A stretch of 64,000 nt of DNA from Rhizobium sp. BK650 (GTDB lineage Bacteria > Pseudomonadota > Alphaproteobacteria > Rhizobiales > Rhizobiaceae), in the NCBI RefSeq assembly GCF_014195325.1, contig NZ_JACIBK010000017.1:1-64000 (forward strand). The letters run 5' to 3'. The position numbers and the translations under genes were made by a program. The notes under the pieces were generated by a model. The model was not told the DNA's origin. It ran no database searches and saw only the letters and a list, made by a program, of their open reading frames with translations. Shown here in pieces: positions 52,966-61,776 of the stretch. The first letter of the stretch is position 1, and each line of letters opens with the position of its first letter.

Positions 52966-53004
52966 AAAGCCTCGCCTCCTGGTTTCTTGCGAAGGATGAA
53001 ATCA

Positions 53005-53790
53005 ATGCTTTTTGGTAAGACGATCCTGGTGACCGGCGTGGCCTCCGGTATAGGCGCACGCACGGCGGAACTGGCCGGCCAGATGGGCGCCGAAGTCATC
53101 GGCGTCGACGTGCGCGAACCGGCCAATGGAAGTACCGGCTTCATCAAAGGCGATCTATCCACGCCATCAGGCGTTGCCGAGATCGTTGCGCAGCTTCCAA
53201 TGCGCCTCGACGCGCTCGCAAATGTCGCCGGCCTTTCCGGCAGCACCGGTGTCGTTTCGACGCTCGCCGTCAATTTCTACGGCCTGCGAGCCCTGTCGGA
53301 AGCCGCGGCGCCGCGCTTGCGCGAAGGCGGGGCCATCGTCAATGTCGCCTCGATCGCCGGCTACGGCTGGCGCGGCAATCTCGAACGAGCCAAGTCGCTG
53401 ACGTCGATCGAAGGTTTTCCTGATGTGACGGCTGTTGCCGCAGAACACGGTCTCAAGGCCGAGCAAGGCTACCCGCTCTCCAAGGAACTGCTGCTGCTCT
53501 GGACCATGCGCGCGGCCCATCAGCCACTGTTCAAGAATCGCGGCATCCGCGTCAATGCAGTGAGCCCCGGGCCGGTGGAAACACCGATCCTCAACCAGTT
53601 TCGCGCCGTCCTCGGCGATGCCAAGGTCGACAGTGACATCACCCGTGTCGGCCGTGCCGGTACCGCCGCCGACATCGCGCCCGCCGTCCTCTTTCTCTGC
53701 TCTGACGGCGCACGCTGGATCAACGGCGCCAATCTCGCAGCCGACGGCGGACTTGAAGCCTCCATCAACGCCGAAGTGCTCGGCTTCTAG
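53005..53790 (+). CDS. calA: SDR oxidoreductase, coniferyl-alcohol dehydrogenase type
   Basis: A 261-residue short-chain dehydrogenase. The NAD site TGVASGIG is near residues 10-17, NVAGLSG near 73-79, the catalytic Ser in VASIAGYG near 115-122, and YPLSKE near 158 supplies Tyr and Lys. The insert between Ser and Tyr (ERAKSLTSIEGF) is longer than in most SDRs, as in coniferyl-alcohol dehydrogenases. ATG 53005 has AAGGA nine bases upstream. It would oxidise coniferyl alcohol to the aldehyde. Confidence 0.85.
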   Translation: MLFGKTILVTGVASGIGARTAELAGQMGAEVIGVDVREPANGSTGFIKGDLSTPSGVAEIVAQLPMRLDALANVAGLSGSTGVVSTLAVNFYGLRALSEAAAPRLREGGAIVNVASIAGYGWRGNLERAKSLTSIEGFPDVTAVAAEHGLKAEQGYPLSKELLLLWTMRAAHQPLFKNRGIRVNAVSPGPVETPILNQFRAVLGDAKVDSDITRVGRAGTAADIAPAVLFLCSDGARWINGANLAADGGLEASINAEVLGF

Positions 53791-53811
53791 TTCTTTATCA
53801 GGAGACCCACG

Positions 53812-55257
53812 ATGAATATTTCCCTCCTCATCAACGGCGCGGATCGCGCGGCTTCAGGCGGCCGGACCTATGATCGCCTCGATCCATTCACCGAAAAGCT
53901 CGCGAGTCGCGCCGCCGCGGCGAGCTTGGATGACGTTGCTGCGGCCGTCGATGCTGCCTCTGCCGCATTCCGCACATGGTCGAAGACCGGTCCTAGCCAG
54001 CGTCGCGCCATCCTCATGAAGGCTGCCGATATCATGGATTCCAAGGCAGGCGAGTTCACTCGGCTGATGATCGAGGAAACGGGCGCGACTGCGCCCTGGG
54101 CCGGCTTCAATGTCATGCTTGCCGCCAATATTCTGCGCGAGGCCGGCGCTATGACGACGCAGATATCGGGTGAAATCATTCCTTCCGACAAGCCGGGCAC
54201 GCTCGCCATGGGCGTGCGCCAGCCGGCCGGCGTATGCCTCGCCATCGCCCCCTGGAATGCCCCAGTCATCCTCGCGACCCGCGCCATCGCCATGCCGATC
54301 GCCTGCGGCAATAGCGTCATTCTCAAGGCATCCGAACAATGCCCGGGCACGCACCGGCTGATCGCCACGGCTCTCACCGAAGCGGGCCTGCCCGCCGGCG
54401 TCATCAATGTCATCACCAACGCGCCCGAGGATGCGGCTGAGATCGTCGCCGCGCTGATTGCCCACCCAGCCGTCAAGCGCGTCAACTTTACCGGCTCGAC
54501 CAAGGTCGGCAGGATCATCGCCGAGACCTGCGGCAAATATCTGAAACCGGCCCTTCTCGAACTCGGCGGCAAGGCGCCGCTCGTCATTCTCGACGACGCC
54601 GATATCGACGGTGCCGTCGATGCGGCCATTTTCGGCGCCTTCATGCATCAGGGCCAGATCTGCATGTCGACGGAACGGATCATCGTCGACGCGACGATTG
54701 CCGATGAATTCGTCGTCAAACTGGCCGCCCGCGCCGCCGGCCTGCCGGCAGGCGATCCACGCGGCCAAGTCGTGCTGGGCTCATTAATAAGCCTCGACGC
54801 GGCGAAGAAAATGGAGGAGCTGATCGCCGATGCGACGGCCAAGGGCGCCACAGTCGTGGCCGGCGGCAAGCGCTCCGGCACAGTTGTCGAGGCGACCCTG
54901 CTTGATCACGTAACACCTGGGATGCGCGTCTATTCGGAAGAATCTTTCGGTCCGGTGAAGCCAATCATCCGCGTCGCCGGCGAGGAGGAAGCAATCCACG
55001 TCGCCAACGACACCGAATACGGCCTGTCGTCGGCCGTCTTCAGCCGCGACGTCAAACGCGCCATGGCGGTTGCGGCGCGGATCGAATCCGGCATCTGCCA
55101 CATCAACGGACCTACATTGCACGACGAGGCGCAAATGCCTTTCGGCGGCGTCAAAGGCAGCGGCTACGGCCGCTTCGGCGGCAAGGCAGCGATTGCCGAA
55201 TTCACCGACCTGCGCTGGATCACAGTGGAGGATTCCGCTCAGCACTATCCGTTCTAA
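53812..55257 (+). CDS. vdh: Vanillin/aromatic aldehyde dehydrogenase (copy 2)
   Basis: A 481-residue NAD aldehyde dehydrogenase, a clear paralogue of the product of 46712-48163, with the same IAPWNAPVILATRAIAMPIAC, LLELGGKAPL and HQGQICMSTERI blocks. The catalytic cysteine is in GQICMS. ATG 53812 has CAGGAGA upstream and lies 21 bases after the SDR. Two such enzymes flanking one transporter may favour different aldehydes (vanillin, p-hydroxybenzaldehyde, syringaldehyde), which I cannot tell apart by reading. Confidence 0.88.
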   Translation: MNISLLINGADRAASGGRTYDRLDPFTEKLASRAAAASLDDVAAAVDAASAAFRTWSKTGPSQRRAILMKAADIMDSKAGEFTRLMIEETGATAPWAGFNVMLAANILREAGAMTTQISGEIIPSDKPGTLAMGVRQPAGVCLAIAPWNAPVILATRAIAMPIACGNSVILKASEQCPGTHRLIATALTEAGLPAGVINVITNAPEDAAEIVAALIAHPAVKRVNFTGSTKVGRIIAETCGKYLKPALLELGGKAPLVILDDADIDGAVDAAIFGAFMHQGQICMSTERIIVDATIADEFVVKLAARAAGLPAGDPRGQVVLGSLISLDAAKKMEELIADATAKGATVVAGGKRSGTVVEATLLDHVTPGMRVYSEESFGPVKPIIRVAGEEEAIHVANDTEYGLSSAVFSRDVKRAMAVAARIESGICHINGPTLHDEAQMPFGGVKGSGYGRFGGKAAIAEFTDLRWITVEDSAQHYPF

Positions 55258-55670
55258 GGAGCCTTGGCAGTGTCGGTGGTCGTTCATCGAAGCCGCTTTT
55301 GCCTCATCGACCGCGGTTTGAGAGATTCCGGGGCGGTTAATGTTGCCGCCAGTCTTATCGCCATCGGCGCCTGCAATTCTCATGGCGCAGTGAGATCGGG
55401 CAGAAAGAACGTTCGATTGCATCGTCGCCATGGAGAGGACGAAAACCGGCGGGCGCTGTGGCCGCTTCGTCAGCGGATCGACATCATCGTCTTAAACGAA
55501 ATCGCTCCCAACGCGCTGACATGGCGCGGCGATAGCCGCACTGAGCAGCCACCAGCGGTCCATGGTGGCTGCGAAGTCCGCTCCCGTGAAGGCAGCGAGA
55601 AAGCGTTCGCCTTCACGATGCGTGCAGTCGCGCGATCGATGTCGGTATCGGCGGTCATCGCATCAGCTAC
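55258..55670. other. Gap between convergent operons, nothing supported
   Basis: About 410 bases between the 3' ends of the aldehyde dehydrogenase and the TenA-like genes. Frames on both strands (for example a 62-codon minus-strand one at 55470-55658) have no motif I recognise. Confidence 0.4.
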
Positions 55671-56315
55671 TTAAGAGTAAGCCGCCTCGTGAAAGTCGAT
55701 TTCAAGACGTTGCACCTGACCAAATATGGCGCTCAACCGCTTCCGCTCGGCAGGATCCGTCGTCTCGCCAGCCTCGTCCAGCACCGCCTTCAACCAGCGC
55801 GCCTGCGCTTCGAACTCCGGTTCGGCATGAAGCTTGACCCATTCCTTGAGAAGCGGATCGCTGATATCAGTCCGCTCGGCCTCGGTCGACCAGGTCCAGT
55901 ACATCCATTCGGCGGCAAACATCGCGGCAATCGTGTCGAGAAAGCCACCGTCACGGGCAATTGCCAGCATTCCCTCGCGGAAGGAAGCGACATCGGCCCG
56001 GCCGGTATCATAGTGGGCGGGATCGATGGCGCGGGCTGCGAAGGTCTTCTCGAAATAGGCGATCTGCTGGTTTGCAAGCGCATCAAGGACGCCGATCAGC
56101 CAACGTTTCTCTTCGATGGTCCCGGCCTTTGCCGTGGCGTAGGAGAAGATCGCAATCGCCGTTTCAACGAAGGCACCCTCGAAGACAAGATATCGTTCGA
56201 AGGCCTCCTTCGGGAGGCGGTCAGCCTTGATGTCTTCGACGAAGCGGTGATGCACCATGGCTTCGAAGACGTCGCGGTTTTCGTCGAGCATCTGTTGTGA
56301 GAGGGTGGCGCCCAT
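55671..56315 (-). CDS. TenA family protein (cysteine-less, TenA_E type)
   Basis: A 214-residue helical protein of the TenA/thiaminase II fold, with YLVFEGAFVETAIAIFSYATAKA near residues 42-64 and AAMFAAEWMYWTWS near 129-142. There is no cysteine in the protein, so it lacks the thiaminase II nucleophile; this is the TenA_E group, where a glutamate serves and the likely job is hydrolysis of an amino-pyrimidine or similar. ATG 56315 has GGAGG upstream. It follows the BtpA-like gene by five bases, so the two are one operon. Confidence 0.85.
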   Translation of the reverse strand: MGATLSQQMLDENRDVFEAMVHHRFVEDIKADRLPKEAFERYLVFEGAFVETAIAIFSYATAKAGTIEEKRWLIGVLDALANQQIAYFEKTFAARAIDPAHYDTGRADVASFREGMLAIARDGGFLDTIAAMFAAEWMYWTWSTEAERTDISDPLLKEWVKLHAEPEFEAQARWLKAVLDEAGETTDPAERKRLSAIFGQVQRLEIDFHEAAYS

Positions 56316-56320
56316 AGTCG

Positions 56321-57163
56321 TCACGCCTCCAAGCCGGGTTTTGCGGCTTCGACGAAGGCTGCGACGCGAGCCGGCTCGACAGGGTTCCACCAGACGCCGC
56401 CTTCCTTGAGCGACGAGGCGACGATGACGCCGTTCGTGCGCTTGAGAATTTCGACGATATTATCCTTGGTCACGCCCGAGCCGACGAGCAATGGAAGATG
56501 GGTCGCAGCACCGATTTCCTCGATCTCATCCATTGTCGCGCTGTTGCCCGTTCGCTGGCCGGTGGCGATCACCGCATCGGCATCGAAAAAGGCCAGATCG
56601 CGGGTCAATTCGTCGATCGACCGGTCGGCGGTGATGGCGTGCGCCCCATGCTTGACATGGCTGTCGGCGAACACCTTGATGTGTTCGGCGCGCAGAGCCG
56701 AGCGATAGCGCATGGCCTCGGCTGCACGGCCTTCCATGAAGCCTTCATTGGCGACATAGGCGTTGGCCCATTGGTTGACACGGATAAAGCGCGCACCACC
56801 GGCTGCCGCGATCGCGAAAGCGGGGATCGGCGCATTGGCAAGCACATTGATGCCGAGCGGTACGCCGACGGCACGAGAGATGCGGTCCGTAACAACCGAC
56901 ATGAAGGCTGCGGTCTCGTGGCCAATATCCTCCGGCTTGGAAAAGGGGATGTCGCCATGATTTTCGACGATCAAACCGTGGATGCCGCCTTTGACAAGCG
57001 CCTCCGCGTCGCGCATGCAGGTGTCATAGATCGCATCCATTGCCGCGCTGCGGTAGCGTGGAGCACCCGGGAAAGGCGGGCAATGGATCATGCCGATCAG
57101 CGCCTTGTCAGTGCCGAATATTTCCCGTATGGCGCTTGTGGCCTTATCCGATATTTGCTGCAT
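56321..57163 (-). CDS. BtpA/SgcQ family TIM-barrel protein
   Basis: A 280-residue protein of the BtpA family. IGMIHCPPFPGAPRYRS near residues 23-39, LIVENHGDIPFSK near 64-76, GATHLPLLVGSGVTKDNI near 212-229 and GVIVASSLKEGG near 238-249 are family hallmarks. E. coli SgcQ belongs to it and sits in a putative sugar operon; in cyanobacteria BtpA affects photosystem I. The biochemical reaction is not known. GAGAGGAAAG precedes ATG 57163. It is divergent from the ribokinase with only 25 bases between starts. Confidence 0.88.
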   Translation of the reverse strand: MQQISDKATSAIREIFGTDKALIGMIHCPPFPGAPRYRSAAMDAIYDTCMRDAEALVKGGIHGLIVENHGDIPFSKPEDIGHETAAFMSVVTDRISRAVGVPLGINVLANAPIPAFAIAAAGGARFIRVNQWANAYVANEGFMEGRAAEAMRYRSALRAEHIKVFADSHVKHGAHAITADRSIDELTRDLAFFDADAVIATGQRTGNSATMDEIEEIGAATHLPLLVGSGVTKDNIVEILKRTNGVIVASSLKEGGVWWNPVEPARVAAFVEAAKPGLEA

Positions 57164-57188
57164 TTTCTTTCCTCTCTGAAAGCCAGCC

Positions 57189-58091
57189 ATGCGTGCCTAT
57201 GTCATCGGTAACGTCGCAGTCGACGAAACCATTTCCGTAATGTCCATGCCCGAAGCCGGCGCCTCGATCCTCGGTCGGGAGGAAACCCGTGACCTTGGCG
57301 GCAAGGGTGCCAATCAGGCCGTCGTGATGGGCCGCACAGGCCTTCCCACGACGCTTGTCACGGCCGTCGGCGAGGATTTTCGCGCCCAGACGATCCGCGA
57401 CCAGCTCGCTGGTGAAGCGCTGGACGCCCGGTTGCTGGGCAGTCCTCATCGCTCGAGCGATTTCTCCATCATCTTCACGACGCCCGACGGCGAAAACGCC
57501 ATCGTCACGACGACGGAATCGGCCGAGGCCTTGACCCTGTCCGAGGCGCTTGCCCCGCTCAAGGATGCAGCCAGCGGCGACCTCGTCGTACTGCAGGGCA
57601 ACCTCAGCGAAAACGTGACCCGCGGCATTCTCGCCGAGGCCAGATCCCGCGGCCTCAAAACTGCATTCAATCCCTCACCGCTCCGCCCCTATTTTGCGGA
57701 GCTCTGGCCGCTTATCGACATCGCCTTTCTCAACAGGGGCGAGGCTGAAAACCTGACCGGATCGTCCGGCGAGGCCGCGATCGAGCGCCTCGCCGAAGCC
57801 GGAGTGGCGCAGACCGTCCTGACGCTTGGCGGCAGCGGAGCTATCCTTGCAAGCGGACATCAGGTGCTTGCAACCGTTCCCGCCCGCGTAACAGAGGTCG
57901 TCGACACGACCGGCGCCGGCGACACGTTCATGGCCGTGGCACTTGCCTCGGCGGCGCTCCGCTCCATCGCACTCGACGCCAGAGCCATCCATCACGCAAC
58001 TGCGGCTGCGGCCATTACGGTCAGCCGCCGCGGGACACGTTCGGCCTTCCCGACCCGGTTAGAACTAGCCGGCATCCTTGCCGGCGAGTAA
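57189..58091 (+). CDS. Ribokinase-like PfkB family sugar kinase
   Basis: A 300-residue kinase. The first signature DLGGKGANQAVVMGRTG near residues 35-51 binds the sugar, and VVDTTGAGDTFMAVAL near 237-252 holds the catalytic aspartate and anion hole. Both match ribokinases. It is plus-strand while all neighbours are minus-strand; the 3' end is four bases from the amidotransferase-like gene's 3' end. Likely phosphorylates ribose or a related pentose or nucleoside derivative released by the neighbouring genes; substrate is inferred. Confidence 0.92.
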   Translation: MRAYVIGNVAVDETISVMSMPEAGASILGREETRDLGGKGANQAVVMGRTGLPTTLVTAVGEDFRAQTIRDQLAGEALDARLLGSPHRSSDFSIIFTTPDGENAIVTTTESAEALTLSEALAPLKDAASGDLVVLQGNLSENVTRGILAEARSRGLKTAFNPSPLRPYFAELWPLIDIAFLNRGEAENLTGSSGEAAIERLAEAGVAQTVLTLGGSGAILASGHQVLATVPARVTEVVDTTGAGDTFMAVALASAALRSIALDARAIHHATAAAAITVSRRGTRSAFPTRLELAGILAGE

Positions 58092-58095
58092 TGGG

Positions 58096-58866
58096 CTATT
58101 TTGCTCCCGTCAGCCAGCCGAGGATGTTTTTCCAAAGACGCCCGTAACCTTCCCATTCGCAGAAGGCAGGCGAAAGCCAGTGCGGACCGATATCGGACGT
58201 CCATGCGGCAGTCTTGCCCTTGCCGAAGCGCCCGGTCACCAGAAGCGGATGACCGCCCTCTTCGTCAGGCAGACGGGCGATGACTTCCACATCGTCACGC
58301 TCGCGCACTTCCACCTCGTTGACGCCGAGAAGAACCGGCCATTGACCAGACAGGCCGGCGACGGTCTCATGGCCGGGCTTGACGAGGACTGGCGTCGTAC
58401 CCTCGGGGATTTCGACACGGTCGTCATAGGGCAGGCAGGTGACAGGTAGAACATCCTCCACCGGTGTGCGGCGCCAGCGCGCCTTGCCGTCGATGCCCTG
58501 GAACGAGAAATAACCGCCGACCATCAGCAGGCCACCACCCTTTTCAACCCAGGCCCTGATGAGTTTCAGCCGGTTCGGAACGGTCTTGGAATGTAGCCAG
58601 ACCGCCGGGGGAAGCAACAGAGAGTTGGCGCCGATATCGGAGAGGATGATCGCGTCAAAGGCGTCAAGCCCTGCCATATCGAAGGGGAATTTTTCGACCG
58701 CTTCATGGGCCGGCATGTAGGTGAGCTCGAACGCGCTGCCCTCGAGTGCCGCAACGAGCGGCTCGGCGCCGAGATGGAAGGTGACGCTGCCGAACTGATC
58801 GAAACCCTTGTAATGCGTGGCGGAACTGACCCAGCTTTCGCCGACGAGAAGAACCTTCTTTGTCAT
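58096..58866 (-). CDS. Glutamine amidotransferase-like protein (STM3548 type)
   Basis: A 256-residue cytoplasmic protein with a class I amidotransferase-like fold, found in the family of uncharacterised STM3548-like proteins. KVLLVGESWVSSATHYKGFDQF near residues 4-25, DAIILSDIGANSLLLPP near 73-89, and LVTGRFGKGKTAAWTSDIGPHW near 208-229 are distinctive. The nucleophile position does not show a classic GxCxG elbow (MVGGYFSFQG instead), so it may be non-catalytic or use another residue. It is the last gene of the LacI-ABC operon. Confidence 0.8.
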   Translation of the reverse strand: MTKKVLLVGESWVSSATHYKGFDQFGSVTFHLGAEPLVAALEGSAFELTYMPAHEAVEKFPFDMAGLDAFDAIILSDIGANSLLLPPAVWLHSKTVPNRLKLIRAWVEKGGGLLMVGGYFSFQGIDGKARWRRTPVEDVLPVTCLPYDDRVEIPEGTTPVLVKPGHETVAGLSGQWPVLLGVNEVEVRERDDVEVIARLPDEEGGHPLLVTGRFGKGKTAAWTSDIGPHWLSPAFCEWEGYGRLWKNILGWLTGAK

Positions 58867-58895
58867 GATGTTTCCATTTCTTTTTATGTTTGTAC

Positions 58896-59966
58896 TCAAG
58901 GGTTTTCCTGAAAAACTGACCTTGGATTGGTGCGCATGAAAATGTCGAGCGTCGCATCATCGAGACCGTGACGCTTCAGGCGAGGCAGAAAGTGGCGCAG
59001 GATATAGGCGTAGCCGTTGCCCCCATAATGCTTGAGCATCATCTTCAGGAAGACGTCATGGGAGAGCAGGAGGCGATCGGCATATCCCCTCTCCACGAGC
59101 TTGACGAGCGCGCGCGCCGCCTCCTCGTCGCTCGGGCATTGCACCTGCTGATCGGCATAAAAGAAGTCCATGCCGATCATGTCATATTCGAGAAACGCGC
59201 CGCGGGCGGCCAATTCCGACTGATAGGTGAGATCGTCATGTGACGGGTTCATGTGGCAAAGCACAGTGTGTCGCAGTTCCGCGCCTTCGGAACCCACGAT
59301 ATCGAGTACCTTGTGGCCCAGCCTAAACCAGCCCGGAAGATGGACCATCAGTGGCAGGCCGGTGCGTACCTGAGCCTGTGCCGCACCCCGCAGCGATTTT
59401 TCTTCGGCGGCGGTGAAATCAGAGGATACGCCGATTTCGCCGATCAGGCCGATCTTCACGTCGGTACCATCAGCTCCAACCGTCGCTTCGAAGACTATCT
59501 CGTTGGCGATCTCGGAGACGGACATGCCGGCAACCTTGGCCGGATGCGAGGAGTCGAGATAGAAGCCGGCGCCCATGACGATGTTTAGTCCTGTCGCTCC
59601 GGAAATCCGCCGCAAGGCGAGAGGATCGCGACCAATGCCCTGACACGTGGGCTCGATGACCGTACGGCCGCCGAGACCGGCAAAGTCCCCGAGTTCGGCG
59701 ACGGCAAGATTCTCGTCGTCGAGCGTGATATTGTGCTTGTTGACGAAGGGGTCCTGCCTCAGTTCGCCGAGAATCTCCATGCAGACAAACCCATCGGCAA
59801 GATATTGCCGCTCAGGCGTCTTCGGCGCATGCCACCAGCAGCGGCAATCGTTGAGGATATGTTCGTGCATCAGCGTGATGCCGATCTCCGCCGCTGAAAC
59901 CGGCCCGGAGACCGTCATCACATTGCCGGATCGCACGTGACCCTGCGAAAGCTCACTCGCCGCCAT
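58896..59966 (-). CDS. Phosphotriesterase-family metal-dependent hydrolase
   Basis: A 356-residue amidohydrolase-superfamily TIM barrel of the PTE/PHP group. Metal ligands: His-x-His in LMHEHIL near residues 33-39, a bridging acidic residue in GLIGEIGVS near 174-182, His in MVHLPGW near 207, His in VLCHMNPSHDD near 235-245, Asp in LLSHDVF near 297. The bridging Glu replaces the carboxylated Lys of classic phosphotriesterase. Relatives hydrolyse lactones or phosphorylated sugar lactones. ATG 59966 overlaps the permease stop (TGATG) with AGGAGG upstream. Confidence 0.9.
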   Translation of the reverse strand: MAASELSQGHVRSGNVMTVSGPVSAAEIGITLMHEHILNDCRCWWHAPKTPERQYLADGFVCMEILGELRQDPFVNKHNITLDDENLAVAELGDFAGLGGRTVIEPTCQGIGRDPLALRRISGATGLNIVMGAGFYLDSSHPAKVAGMSVSEIANEIVFEATVGADGTDVKIGLIGEIGVSSDFTAAEEKSLRGAAQAQVRTGLPLMVHLPGWFRLGHKVLDIVGSEGAELRHTVLCHMNPSHDDLTYQSELAARGAFLEYDMIGMDFFYADQQVQCPSDEEAARALVKLVERGYADRLLLSHDVFLKMMLKHYGGNGYAYILRHFLPRLKRHGLDDATLDIFMRTNPRSVFQENP

Positions 59967-60970
59967 CAACTCTTCCTCCTGCCTGCCAAGCGGAAGTTGG
60001 TGGTGAAGATCCGGGTGTTCAGCCAGATGGCGACAAGGATGATCGCGCCGGTGACGATCTGGGTGAAGAAGGGCGAGATATGCATCAGGATCAGCCCGTT
60101 GCCGATGACCGCAATGGTCATCGTCCCAAGGACAGTGCCGATCATCGTGCCGCGCCCACCCATCAGCGAGGTGCCGCCGAGTACGACCGCGGCGATGACC
60201 TGCAGTTCAAAGCCGACGGCGGCGTTCGACGAACCGGAACCGAGGCGAGCCGCGATCAAAAGACCGGAGAGTGCAGACGCGACGCCTGATACGAGGTAGA
60301 CCGAGGCGACGATCCATTTGGCCGGCATGCCGACGCGGCGCGCTGCTTCCATGTTGGATCCTACCGCCACGATCTGCCGTCCGTACTTGGTGACCGCCAT
60401 GATGACGTAGCCTGCGATCGCGACCAGGATCGCAATGAGTGCCGGGACAGGAAATCCCGCCAGTTCGCCGCGCCCCATGTAGAAGAAACCGGGTTCGTTG
60501 TTGATCGGAATGGAATAGCCCTGCGTCAGGTAGAGGGCCACGCCACGCAGGATGGAGAGCCCGGCGAGGGTGACGATGAAGGCTGGGATGTTCTGATAGG
60601 CAATGAACCAGCCCTGAAGCAGACCGACGATGCCGCCGAAGGCGAGCATGCCGATCGAGACGATGGGCCAGGGTATGCCTGTCGCCAGTGTAATGGCGGC
60701 AACGGCGTTGATCAGGGCCAGCATCGAACCGACCGACAGATCGATCCCGCCGGTGACGATGACGAGGGTCATGGCGATGGCGACAACGAGGATGGGAGCT
60801 GCCTGGCGCACGATGTTCAGGATGTTGCCGGCCGTCATGAAGGTTGAGGTCGTCAGCGAAAAGAAGACGAGGCACGCGAGAAAGAAAAAGGCGATCGACA
60901 AAACCTGGGCGTTCTCACCCAGAAAGTCGGCCATCGGCGAGCCCTTGGCGCGTTCGGTGTAGACGGTCAA
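59966..60970 (-). CDS. Ribose-type (CUT2) ABC transporter permease
   Basis: A 334-residue permease of about ten helices. MTLVIVTGGIDLSVGSMLAL near residues 67-86 is the RbsC signature, and AVGSNMEAARRVGMPAKWI near 202-220 the cytoplasmic coupling loop. The TTG at 60970 overlaps the ATPase stop (TTGA) and has GGAGAAAGG upstream; the ATG 12 codons in is an alternative. Operon order is LacI, binding protein, ATPase, permease, phosphotriesterase. Confidence 0.92.
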   Translation of the reverse strand: MTVYTERAKGSPMADFLGENAQVLSIAFFFLACLVFFSLTTSTFMTAGNILNIVRQAAPILVVAIAMTLVIVTGGIDLSVGSMLALINAVAAITLATGIPWPIVSIGMLAFGGIVGLLQGWFIAYQNIPAFIVTLAGLSILRGVALYLTQGYSIPINNEPGFFYMGRGELAGFPVPALIAILVAIAGYVIMAVTKYGRQIVAVGSNMEAARRVGMPAKWIVASVYLVSGVASALSGLLIAARLGSGSSNAAVGFELQVIAAVVLGGTSLMGGRGTMIGTVLGTMTIAVIGNGLILMHISPFFTQIVTGAIILVAIWLNTRIFTTNFRLAGRRKS

Positions 60971-61776
60971 TGCCTTTCTCCCCCGACGATGAGCTTGACG
61001 AGATCTTCGAGATTGGTTTTGCCGATGTCCCGTTCGGCAACCTTGGTACCTTCATACATGACCGCAATCCTGTCGCAGACGCGGAATAAATCCTGCAGGC
61101 GATGAGTGATGAGGACGACGGATACCCCCTTTGCCTTGACGCGGTTGATCAGTGCGAGCACAGCCTCGACCTCGGCGACCGCCAACGCCGATGTCGGCTC
61201 GTCCATGATCAGAACCTTGGGCTGGAAGGAAGCCGCACGGGCGATCGCAATCGCCTGGCGCTGGCCGCCAGACAGCTTCTCGACCTTGGCGGAGAGACGC
61301 GGAATGCGAATTTCCAACGCATCCAGCATCTTGCGCGCTTCGCTCATCATCTTCTGACGGTCGAGGAACGGACCCCTGGTGAGTTCGCGTCCGAGAAACA
61401 GATTGCCGACGACATCGATATGGTCGCAGAGGCTCAAATCCTGGAAGACCATTTCGATATGACGGTTGCGAGCATCCGCAGGCCCGGACAAGTGGACTTC
61501 TTCGCCGTTCAGCGAAATCGTCCCTTCATCCGGCAAATAGGTTCCGGAGATGATTTTGGTAAGCGTTGACTTACCAGCCGCGTTGTCACCGACAAGACCA
61601 AGGCACTCGCCGGAAAAGAGGTCGAGGTCGACGCCACGCAACGCCTGATGCGAACCGAACGTCTTGCGGATTCCGCGCAGTGAGACAGCAGGTGTCCGGG
61701 CGGACGAGCCGGAGGAATACGGGGAGGCTTTCGCCTCCCCGGCCCCGGCATAAGCAGGCCGATTGTCCGTCATCAT
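60967..61776 (-). CDS. Ribose-type ABC transporter ATPase, single-domain
   Basis: A 269-residue ATPase. Walker A GDNAAGKST is near residues 55-63, signature LSGGQRQAIAIARAASF near 160-176, Walker B VLIMDEPTSAL near 179-189. Most CUT2 systems use a two-domain RbsA of about 500 residues; this one has a single domain, as in the fructose transporter FrcA of Sinorhizobium. ATG 61776 overlaps the binding-protein stop by four bases. Confidence 0.92.
   Translation of the reverse strand: MMTDNRPAYAGAGEAKASPYSSGSSARTPAVSLRGIRKTFGSHQALRGVDLDLFSGECLGLVGDNAAGKSTLTKIISGTYLPDEGTISLNGEEVHLSGPADARNRHIEMVFQDLSLCDHIDVVGNLFLGRELTRGPFLDRQKMMSEARKMLDALEIRIPRLSAKVEKLSGGQRQAIAIARAASFQPKVLIMDEPTSALAVAEVEAVLALINRVKAKGVSVVLITHRLQDLFRVCDRIAVMYEGTKVAERDIGKTNLEDLVKLIVGGERH

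Noticed and set aside
55470..55658. 62-codon minus-strand frame downstream of the TenA gene
   Set aside because: Same strand as the operon but no ribosome site seen and no family resemblance.
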